Shown piece after piece: positions 58,210 through 64,000 of a DNA stretch of 64,000 nt. This stretch comes from CADEEL01 sp050246475 (lineage in GTDB: Bacteria > Pseudomonadota > Alphaproteobacteria > Caulobacterales > Aquidulcibacteraceae), in assembly GCA_050246475.1 (NCBI GenBank), contig JBFWVZ010000002.1, positions 496,001 to 560,000 of the forward strand, in the 5' to 3' direction. The position numbers were made by a program, and so were the translations under genes. The first letter of the stretch is position 1; each line of letters opens with the position of its first letter. The notes beneath the pieces were generated by a model that saw only the letters and a program-made list of their open reading frames with translations, made no database searches and was not told the origin of the DNA.

Positions 58210-59325
58210 GTGCTTTCCATCCATGACGAACACGTCTTCAACGACGATCTGCTGACGGGCGAGCGCGACCGGGAGAAGGCCAAGCGCGCCTTCCCCAACA
58301 TCTATTTCGCGCTCGATCATCCCGAATTGCGCGCCATGTTCGATCCGCTCGACGCGGAGGCGAACAGGGAAAAGCTGCTCGGGCGCTATGCCGGTTTCAT
58401 CGCGATCATGCTGGCGCTTGCTTCGCTGTTGCTGGTCGCGGCCGAGCCCGTCATCCACTACAATCTCCACATCGACACCGAAGCGTGGCTTGGCCCCTTG
58501 GCCGCGTTCACCGGGCTCGCCGGCCTCGTTGTGGGCGTCTGGTTCGGCCTCCATTCCGGCGCAAAGCGCAAATGGCTTCTGAAGCGCTTTGTGTGTGAGC
58601 GGCTGCGCGAACTTCAGTTTCAGATCCTCATCTTCCGAGCGCCGATGATCGTGGACGCGATCGGCGATCCCGCGAAGCAGGAGGCGTTCTTCGCGGAGCG
58701 CCAACGCTTGCGGGACGCCTTCGCCATCCGCCACGAAGCGCGCATCGACGCCGAGTTTGCCGACATCACAGAAAGCGAGGGCGATCAGGCTTGTTGGCTG
58801 GCCTCCGCGCCCGACGAAGCCGCCGTCGCCGCGATGGATCCCGCCAAGGCCGACGAGCTCTTCCGCGCCTACGAGCACCTGCGGATCAACCACCAGATCG
58901 GCTATGTGACGCACAAGTTGCGCAACTCGACGAAACTCTTCGACTTTCCAATCCGGCGGCAGGAAGGCGTCTTCGCCGTCGGCACGATCATCCTGGTCGG
59001 GCTGCTCTTCTCAGTCCATCTACTGACGCTTCCCGGCGCGATTTTCGATTTCAATTCGAACTGGGACCGCTTCTTTCATTTCCTGACGATCGCGTTCGCG
59101 GTGACGGCGCTCGCCATCCGCGCGCTCGAGGAGGGCTTTCAGCCGCAGCGGGATGTGGAGCGCTACGAGACCTACCGCTACGGCTGCCGGGTCGTGCGCG
59201 AGCGCTTCGGGGAGGCGAAGACGCCGGCGGAAAAGTTCGAGGCGATGCGCCAGTTCGAGCGGCTGGTGTTCGAGGAGATGAAGCTCTTCATGCGCACGAG
59301 CGCGCGCTCCCGCTTCGTGCTTTAG
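58210..59325 (+). CDS. Four-TM membrane protein, possibly SLATT-like
   Basis: This 371-residue protein has two pairs of transmembrane helices. The first pair (LLGRYAGFIAIMLALASLLLVAAE and LGPLAAFTGLAGLVVGVWFGLH) is followed by a ~120-residue cytoplasmic domain. The second pair (GVFAVGTIILVGLLFSVHLLTL and FLTIAFAVTALAIRALEEG) precedes a C-terminal helix RYETYRYGCRVVRERFGEAKTPAEKFEAMRQFERLVFEEMK. The TM hairpin, then Y-x-x-Y and an E-rich helix ending in an aromatic/charged segment, recalls SLATT/DUF4231 effectors, but no partner nucleotide-signal gene is nearby. GTG 58210 is the likely start. Confidence 0.5.
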   Translation: MLSIHDEHVFNDDLLTGERDREKAKRAFPNIYFALDHPELRAMFDPLDAEANREKLLGRYAGFIAIMLALASLLLVAAEPVIHYNLHIDTEAWLGPLAAFTGLAGLVVGVWFGLHSGAKRKWLLKRFVCERLRELQFQILIFRAPMIVDAIGDPAKQEAFFAERQRLRDAFAIRHEARIDAEFADITESEGDQACWLASAPDEAAVAAMDPAKADELFRAYEHLRINHQIGYVTHKLRNSTKLFDFPIRRQEGVFAVGTIILVGLLFSVHLLTLPGAIFDFNSNWDRFFHFLTIAFAVTALAIRALEEGFQPQRDVERYETYRYGCRVVRERFGEAKTPAEKFEAMRQFERLVFEEMKLFMRTSARSRFVL

Positions 59326-59340
59326 GCAGTCCGCACGCCG

Positions 59341-59433
59341 CCCCTCCCCCTAAAAGGGGGAGGTGAGGTGGGGGTAAGCTCAACCTTGATGAGGAAGCGC
59401 CGACCCCCTCTTACTCCCCCTTTCAGGGGGAGA
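59341..59433. repeat. REP/BIME-like inverted doublet
   Basis: Two hairpins, CTCCCCCTAAAAGGGGGAG (59344-59362) and CTCCCCCTTTCAGGGGGAG (59414-59432), face each other. The first has tail GTGAGGTGGGGGTAAG; the second, read on the other strand, has TAAGAGGGGGTCGG. The 50-base spacer has no ORF. The family is the same type as the doublet at 9472-9602. Confidence 0.78.
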
Positions 59434-59584
59434 TGAATGAAGCGCAGCGACTCGCGGCGGCGAAAAATCAAAAGCGCGGCCGCATTTCTGCGCCGCGCCT
59501 CCGCCGATTTGGCGTGCGTGTCATTCGCGGCGCCGCAGCGCCGGGCTCAAACCTCAATCCGAGAAAGCGCCCGGAGAGGCTTCC

Positions 59585-59761
59585 TTAGTGCGCCATCCGT
59601 GATCGGAGGGCTTCGACTTCTTCTTTGATGCGCAGCTTTTGCCGCTTCAATTCCGTGATGTGCAGGCCGTCGGCGCCGGGACGGCGCACTTCCTGCTCGA
59701 TTTCTTCGTCAAGGTCCCGATGCCGGGCGTCCAGTTCGCGAATTCGCGCTTCAGAAGCCAT
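59585..59761 (-). CDS. DUF465 (YdcH-type) small protein
   Basis: This 58-residue protein, MASEARIRELDARHRDLDE..., has the DUF465/YdcH pattern: a first coiled-coil helix with R-x-x-E-L-x-x-x-H-x-x-L-D/E-x-x-I, a loop (VRRPGADGLHIT) and a second helix ELKRQKLRIKEEVEALRSRM. Function is unknown. It is separated from a second DUF465 gene by 230 bp, in divergent orientation. The start at ATG 59761 gives the whole domain. Confidence 0.75.
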   Translation of the reverse strand: MASEARIRELDARHRDLDEEIEQEVRRPGADGLHITELKRQKLRIKEEVEALRSRMAH

Positions 59762-59991
59762 GTGAAGTGATTCCTTCTTGGCTGACCCCGCTAGGTGAAC
59801 ACGTCATTCCCTCATTGTCAGATCACAACTCGTTACAGCGCCAAAATCAAGTTTCGGGTCATTCACCATAAGGCGAAAAATGGGCCCCGCCGGCGCGCCG
59901 GTTCGCTTGAAAAGGGCGCCGCCCTGTGGCTTAGCTTGAGGTGCGCGCCGCGCGTTCGCGGGCGCTTTTTCACCCGGTTTCAGGCACGCTG

Positions 59992-60228
59992 ATGGGCGCG
60001 GACGGGGACGGCTTCTCAATACACGACACGCCCGAACAGCGGGCGGTGAAGGCGCGGCTGGCGGAGCTCCGTGAGGAGCACCGCGCCCTCGACGCGGCCA
60101 TTGAAGCGCTCTCCTCCCAAAGCGGGGGCGATGCGCTGCAGGTGGCGCGGTTGAAGAAGCGCAAGCTGCAGCTCAAGGACCAGATCATCTGGGCGGAAAA
60201 CCAAATCACGCCCGACATCATCGCCTAA
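59992..60228 (+). CDS. DUF465 (YdcH-type) protein, second copy
   Basis: This 78-residue paralogue begins MGADGDGFSIHDTPEQRAVKARLAEL. The core RAVKARLAELREEHRALDAAI then GGDALQVARLKKRKLQLKDQIIWAENQITPDIIA is the full two-helix DUF465 domain, with the terminal PDIIA that is conserved in alphaproteobacterial members. Function is unknown; helical hairpin self-association is expected. ATG 59992 is preferred over an upstream start because it follows the previous low-complexity stretch. The divergent gap 59762-59991 holds the promoters; I see no clear operator there. Confidence 0.75.
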   Translation: MGADGDGFSIHDTPEQRAVKARLAELREEHRALDAAIEALSSQSGGDALQVARLKKRKLQLKDQIIWAENQITPDIIA

Positions 60229-60296
60229 GACACTGCACTATTGCGGCTTTGCGCGATTGACGAGACGGCGCCGCTCATGGCCCTGCTCGGCGCGGG

Positions 60297-61334
60297 ATGA
60301 CCACGAATCTTCGATCCGCTCTGATGCTTGGGGCCGCCGCGCTCCTCGCGCCCTCCATCGCCGCAGCGCAAGAGGAGCGCGCCGAGGACGAGGGCGTCTT
60401 CTCCATCGTGCTGGAGAATGACAGCCTCTCCTCCGGCGCGGACCGCAATTACACGTCCGGCATCAAGCTCGCTTACGTCCGCCCGACGCGGGACATTCCC
60501 GGCTGGCTCTCCGGCGGCGCCTCCTTGGTCGAGGACATCACCGGCGCGCGGCCCGCCTTCTGGGGCGCAGCGCTCGGGCAATCGATCTTCACGCCGGAGG
60601 ATATCTCCGCCGATCCCGCCCCGCCCGATCAGCATCCCTATGCCGGCTGGCTCTACGCGCAGATATTGCTCGGCACGGTCGAGAACCGCCCGGACGGGCT
60701 CTTTCCCCGCTACGCCGATCTCTACGAGTTCGAGTTCGGCATGGTCGGCCCCTCCGCGCAGGGGCGCCAGGCGCAACGCGGCATCCACCAGCTTCTTGGC
60801 GCGCCGGATCCGCAAGGCTGGGACAGCCAGCTCCACGACGAGTTCGCGTTCGCGCTTTCCTATGAGCGGCGCTGGTCGAGCTTCCGCTATTTCACCGACT
60901 ACGTGCCCGGCGGCATGGAGATCGTGCTCTCCCCCAGCATCGGGGCAACCGTCGGCACGCTGCGCACCGAAGCGCGCGTCGGGCTCGCCGCGCAGATCGG
61001 CTATCAGATCATCAATTCCTACGAAGTAGGCCCGCCGCGCGTGCGGCCTTCGCTTTCCGGCGCCGGCTATTTCGACCGGCACGATTTCTCGTGGAGCCTC
61101 TTTGCCGGCGTGCAGGGCCGCGCGGTCGCGCGCAATCTCTTCCTGGACGGCAACACCTTCGTGGACAGCCCAAGCGTCGAGCGCATTCCGCTGGTCGTGG
61201 ACGGGCAGCTCGGCTTCACACTGCAATTCGGCGATGCGCGCCTCGCCTACACGTACGTGGTGCGCACCGACGAATTCGAGACGCAATCGGCGCCGCAGGA
61301 TTTCGGCACCGTTGCTCTACAGTTCAGGTTCTAG
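60297..61334 (+). CDS. LpxR-type lipid A 3'-O-deacylase (DUF2219)
   Basis: This 345-residue outer-membrane beta-barrel enzyme has a signal peptide (LRSALMLGAAALLAPSIAAAQ). The family hallmark is ENDSLSSGADRNYTSGIKLAY near the N-terminus (active-site Asn/Asp/Ser region), followed by HPYAGWLYAQ and many alternating strands, ending in aromatic FRF as barrels do. In Salmonella LpxR removes the 3'-acyloxyacyl group of lipid A; the same activity is likely but not proven. Its stop is shared with the convergent epoxide-hydrolase gene (CTAG). Confidence 0.85.
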   Translation: MTTNLRSALMLGAAALLAPSIAAAQEERAEDEGVFSIVLENDSLSSGADRNYTSGIKLAYVRPTRDIPGWLSGGASLVEDITGARPAFWGAALGQSIFTPEDISADPAPPDQHPYAGWLYAQILLGTVENRPDGLFPRYADLYEFEFGMVGPSAQGRQAQRGIHQLLGAPDPQGWDSQLHDEFAFALSYERRWSSFRYFTDYVPGGMEIVLSPSIGATVGTLRTEARVGLAAQIGYQIINSYEVGPPRVRPSLSGAGYFDRHDFSWSLFAGVQGRAVARNLFLDGNTFVDSPSVERIPLVVDGQLGFTLQFGDARLAYTYVVRTDEFETQSAPQDFGTVALQFRF

Positions 61335-61729
61335 GCTGTGGGCCATTCCTTCATGATGGTCGCGAGATCGAAATAGTCGCGCCAAAGCGTGATCTTGCCG
61401 CCGCGCACTTCCCAGACGCCCGTCACCGGAAGCTCGACCCAGCGATCGGCAAGCCGATGACGATCGAGACGCTCGAGAAAGACCGTCTCGCCGTGCGCCG
61501 CCTCGCGCAGCACGATGAAGTCGTTCTCCAGCGTCGGCGCGAGGAACGGTTCGAGCACGGCGCGCATGCCGGCGTGGCCGTGAACCTTGGCCATGGGCAT
61601 GTTCTCGTATTCGACATCTTCCGCGACGAAGCGCAGCGCGGCGTCGAAATCCTTGCGGGCAATGGCGGCGATGAATGTCTTGACGATGTCGCTTGGCAAA
61701 GGGGCGTTTTGGGCTAAGGCGGCGCTCAT
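61331..61729 (-). CDS. Limonene-1,2-epoxide hydrolase-like (SnoaL/NTF2 fold)
   Basis: This 132-residue NTF2-fold protein carries IVKTFIAAIARKDFDAALRFVAEDVEYENMP at the start (typical SnoaL/LEH helix-strand), FLERLDRHRLADRWVELPV with the DR charged pair, and GVWEVRGGKITLWRDYFDLA, which carries the other catalytic Asp of LEH. LEH opens epoxides through an Asp-Arg-Asp triad, and those residues seem present. The physiological epoxide is unknown. ATG 61729 is followed by a short polar leader. Confidence 0.78.
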   Translation of the reverse strand: MSAALAQNAPLPSDIVKTFIAAIARKDFDAALRFVAEDVEYENMPMAKVHGHAGMRAVLEPFLAPTLENDFIVLREAAHGETVFLERLDRHRLADRWVELPVTGVWEVRGGKITLWRDYFDLATIMKEWPTA

Positions 61730-61811
61730 GGACTTGCTCCTTGAAGAACGCGCGCAGAATTCCGCTCAAGCGTGAGCGGCGGCAATTACCTCCAAGGTCA
61801 TCGAGCTGAGA

Positions 61812-62456
61812 TCAGCGTTCTTCGAGCGCCCGCTTGCGCGCATGCTTGGCCGCGTACATCGCCTCGTCGGCGCGGGCGAGCGCGTGTTCGGGATCTTCAA
61901 CCAATGTCAGCCCATGCACGCCGACGGAGGCGGCGATGCGGTGCGTGACGCCCGCGAACGTCGCGGGGTTGGCGCGGATCGCCTCCTCCAAGGAAGCCGC
62001 CTTCTTTTTCGCTTCCTCAAGCGAGGCGTGCACGAGGATGAGCGCGAACTCGTCGCCGCCGATGCGCCCGACGGTGTCGCTCTCGCGCACCTGCGCGCGC
62101 AGCAGGTTCGCGATGTGCTTCAGCACCGCGTCGCCGGCGGCATGGCCGAAATTATCGTTGATGGCTTTGAAGCCGTCCAAGTCGATATAAAGGACGGCGG
62201 CCGGCGTCTTATAGCGCTCGGCGTAGCTCATCGCGCCGTGCAGCGCGCGCATGAAGGCGCGGCGGTTGAGTGCGCTCGTCAGCGTGTCGTGATCGGCGAG
62301 CGATTCCGCTTCCGCTAGGCGGCGGCGCAGGTCCGCGTTCTCATCCAGCAACGCGTCGAACGCGGCGCGCACGCCGGGGCGCAGGCCTTCGCGCTTCAAG
62401 CCAAACCGCTCACGCAGCGGATCGGCCGGCTTCTTGGGGCGTGAAAACCGCAACAT
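61812..62456 (-). CDS. Diguanylate cyclase (GGDEF domain)
   Basis: This 214-residue cytoplasmic protein has a short N-terminal basic region and a coiled-coil linker (DALLDENADLRRRLAEAESLADHD). The GGDEF domain follows: DTLTSALNRRAFMRAL, VLYIDLDGFKAINDNFGHAAGD (metal/NNNNGH-type) and the intact GRIGGDEFALIL, so it should make c-di-GMP. The upstream RxxD inhibitory site is seen only weakly. There is no sensory domain; dimerisation by the coiled coil is inferred. It is divergent from purE. Confidence 0.92.
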   Translation of the reverse strand: MLRFSRPKKPADPLRERFGLKREGLRPGVRAAFDALLDENADLRRRLAEAESLADHDTLTSALNRRAFMRALHGAMSYAERYKTPAAVLYIDLDGFKAINDNFGHAAGDAVLKHIANLLRAQVRESDTVGRIGGDEFALILVHASLEEAKKKAASLEEAIRANPATFAGVTHRIAASVGVHGLTLVEDPEHALARADEAMYAAKHARKRALEER

Positions 62457-62611
62457 CGCTTGTCACGCGGATAGAGCCGCCAAAGCCGTAAAGGCCGCTT
62501 TAAGGAGCGCGTTCGGCGCGGATTCCATTGGCTTTATTCCGGCTGGACGGGCCGGGCGCGGCGCCTATAGTGCGCGCTCTTTTTTCGGCCCCTACATCTG
62601 AGTCGCACGCA

Positions 62612-63115
62612 TTGGCCGGCCAAACCGCACCGCTCGTCGGGCTCATCATGGGCTCCAACTCCGATTGGGAGACGATGCGCGCGGCTGCGGACGTGCTCGA
62701 TGAGTTGGGCGTCGCGCATGAATCGAAGATCGTCTCCGCACACCGCACGCCCGAGCGGCTCTACGATTACGCCAAGAGTGCGCGCGTGCGCGGTTTGAAG
62801 GTGATCATCGCGGGCGCGGGCGGCGCGGCGCACTTGCCCGGCATGGCCGCCTCAATGACGAGCCTGCCAGTGCTGGGCGTGCCGGTGAAGAGTGCGGCGC
62901 TCAACGGCATCGATAGCTTGCTCTCCATCGTGCAAATGCCGAAGGGCGTGCCGGTCGGCACGCTGGCGATCGGAGAGGCGGGCGCCGCGAACGCCGGCCT
63001 GATGGCCGCCGCGATCCTCGCGCTTTCCGACGAAGCGCTCGCCAAGCGCCTTGAAGCTTATCGCGCCAAGCAGACCGCAGCTGTCGGCGAAACGCCGGGG
63101 CCGAACGGGAAATGA
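62612..63115 (+). CDS. purE: N5-carboxyaminoimidazole ribonucleotide mutase
   Basis: PurE isomerises N5-CAIR to CAIR in purine synthesis. PLVGLIMGSNSDWETMRAAADVLDELG and VSAHRTPERLYDYAKSA are the conserved start, with active-site Ser, Asp and His; GAGGAAHLPGM and GVPVKSAALNGIDSLLSIVQMPKGVPVGTLAIG follow. TTG 62612 is chosen since it gives a 167-residue protein with the family N-terminus; GTG 62570 or a TTG further upstream would add an unconserved leader. A TATAGT box at 62565-62570 could be a -10. purK overlaps its stop (ATGA). Confidence 0.92.
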   Translation: MAGQTAPLVGLIMGSNSDWETMRAAADVLDELGVAHESKIVSAHRTPERLYDYAKSARVRGLKVIIAGAGGAAHLPGMAASMTSLPVLGVPVKSAALNGIDSLLSIVQMPKGVPVGTLAIGEAGAANAGLMAAAILALSDEALAKRLEAYRAKQTAAVGETPGPNGK

Positions 63116-64000
63116 CGGCCCTCGCGCCCGGCGCGACGATCGGAATCCTTGGCGGCGGGCAGCTCGGGCGCATGCTGGCGATCGCGGCCGCGCAGCTCGG
63201 CTTCGATGTGCGCATCTACACCGACGAGCCCGACAGCCCCGCCTCCCGCGTCGCCGCGCGCACCACGGTCGCGGCTTATGATGACGCGGATGCGTTGCGC
63301 GCGTTCGCGAAGAGCGTCGATGTCGTGACCGCCGAGTTCGAGAACGTGCCGGCCGCGACCGCGGAAACGCTCGTCAAAGCGGGCGCCGTCGTCAAGCCCA
63401 ATCCCAAAGCGCTCGCCATCGCGCAGGACCGCTTCGACGAGAAGAGCTTCTTCAACGCGCACGCCATCGCCACGCCGCCCTTCGCGGCGGTTTCGGGCGA
63501 AGCCGATCTTGCGAAAGCCATCGCCGAGATCGGCGCGCCCGCGATCCTCAAAACGCGCCGGCTCGGCTATGACGGGCGCGGACAAATCCGCATCGCGTCA
63601 GCGGAGCAAGCCGAGGGCGCCTACGAACGCATCGCCGCGCCCGCGATCCTTGAAGGGTTCTGCGCGTTCGAGAAGGAAATTTCAGTGATTGCGGCGCGCG
63701 GGGAGGATGGGCGTTTCGCCGCGTACGACATCTGCGAGAACGACCACGAGGGCGGCATTCTCTCTCGCACCGTCGCGCCCGCGCGCGTCAGCGAAGATAT
63801 CGCCGGCGCCGCGCGCGGGGCGGCCAAGAAGCTCCTCGCCGCGCTCGATTATGTCGGCGTGCTGACGATCGAATTCTTCGTGATGCCCAATGGAACGCTG
63901 GTGGCGAACGAGATGGCCCCGCGCGTTCACAACAGCGGGCATTGGACGATCGAAGGCGCGCTCACCTCGCAATTCGAGCAGCACATCCGCGCCATCGCGG
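63112..64000 (+). CDS. purK: N5-carboxyaminoimidazole ribonucleotide synthase (3' cut by window edge)
   Basis: PurK is the ATP-grasp enzyme that carboxylates AIR, giving the substrate of PurE. The first ~296 residues are present: TIGILGGGQLGRMLAIAAAQLGFDVRIY (dinucleotide-like start), DVVTAEFENVP, PAILKTRRLGYDGRGQIR (ATP-grasp loop; the usual K..TxxGGYDGKGQ, here RLGYDGRGQ), ILEGFCAFEKEISVIAARG and EMAPRVHNSGHWTIEGA (Mg-binding Asn). The ATG overlaps the purE stop. The C-terminal ~60 residues lie outside the window. Confidence 0.93.
   Translation, partial: MTALAPGATIGILGGGQLGRMLAIAAAQLGFDVRIYTDEPDSPASRVAARTTVAAYDDADALRAFAKSVDVVTAEFENVPAATAETLVKAGAVVKPNPKALAIAQDRFDEKSFFNAHAIATPPFAAVSGEADLAKAIAEIGAPAILKTRRLGYDGRGQIRIASAEQAEGAYERIAAPAILEGFCAFEKEISVIAARGEDGRFAAYDICENDHEGGILSRTVAPARVSEDIAGAARGAAKKLLAALDYVGVLTIEFFVMPNGTLVANEMAPRVHNSGHWTIEGALTSQFEQHIRAIA

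Noticed and set aside
59437..59628. 63-codon plus-strand frame after the REP doublet
   Set aside because: It is Arg/Ser-rich, overlaps the DUF465 gene on the other strand and has no family signal.
1..64000. tRNA, rRNA, CRISPR array, prophage or transposase
   Set aside because: No T-loop/acceptor pattern outside genes, no spaced direct repeats and no integrase or transposase motifs were found.

Overview
The window is a gene-dense, high-GC chromosomal segment with core housekeeping genes on both strands. It has no phage, integrase, insertion sequence or CRISPR signature. It most resembles an alphaproteobacterium, probably of the Caulobacterales/Hyphomonadaceae type (inference). The evidence is an RcdA (DUF1465) gene with its DUF1192 neighbour and a GcrA-like regulator, a DUF1013 TrcR gene, a DnaX lacking most zinc-finger cysteines, a short alphaproteobacterial-type NrdA, the ethylmalonyl-CoA pathway, and many 4-bp overlaps between genes.

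Layout. 0-13 kb: lysine/diaminopimelate synthesis (dapD, dapE, an aminotransferase) and tRNA/translation maturation (truA, fmt, def), with a CADD-type pABA-synthesis candidate and a degenerate GGDEF/EAL-like protein. 12-14 kb: a TetR regulator and hotdog thioesterase behind a perfect 22-bp palindrome, then the SRP RNA. 14-21 kb: an acyltransferase, a TPR protein, then dnaX-ybaB-recR interrupted by an inverted flavoprotein gene; dnaX itself contains a palindromic repeat also found at 31.4 kb. 21-36 kb: carbon metabolism, with the three characteristic ethylmalonyl-CoA pathway enzymes mcd, ccr and ecm, a Rieske oxygenase, an I42 protease-inhibitor lipoprotein, an M20 peptidase, and a Mn-sensing yybP-ykoY riboswitch in front of a GDT1/UPF0016 exporter. 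36-42 kb: GNAT, EI24 membrane protein, lepB, a DMT exporter, and nrdA behind an NrdR-like box. 42-46 kb: an XRE/MmyB regulator next to a circularly permuted D-amino-acid-oxidase-like Tat protein, both flanked by copies of a TTACC-N5-SGTAA operator; then a NaV-like ion channel with an atypical selectivity filter. 45-49 kb: two tandem CHAP proteins, GcrA-like, RcdA and DUF1192. 49-57 kb: oxidoreductases, an AlkX/YcaQ glycosylase and a penicillin-acylase-type lipoprotein. 57-64 kb: trcR, a possible SLATT-like membrane protein, two divergent DUF465 genes, LpxR, a limonene-epoxide-hydrolase-like protein, a diguanylate cyclase and purE-purK (purK runs off the end).

How they work together. mcd, ccr and ecm carry out successive parts of acetyl-CoA assimilation without a glyoxylate shunt. 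rcdA, the gcrA-like gene and trcR form a cell-cycle theme typical of this class. dapD, dapE and the aminotransferase feed peptidoglycan and lysine synthesis. Several genes sit beside recognisable control elements: riboswitch, TetR operator, XRE operators, NrdR box and a CtrA-like box. Two families of palindromic repeats punctuate the region.
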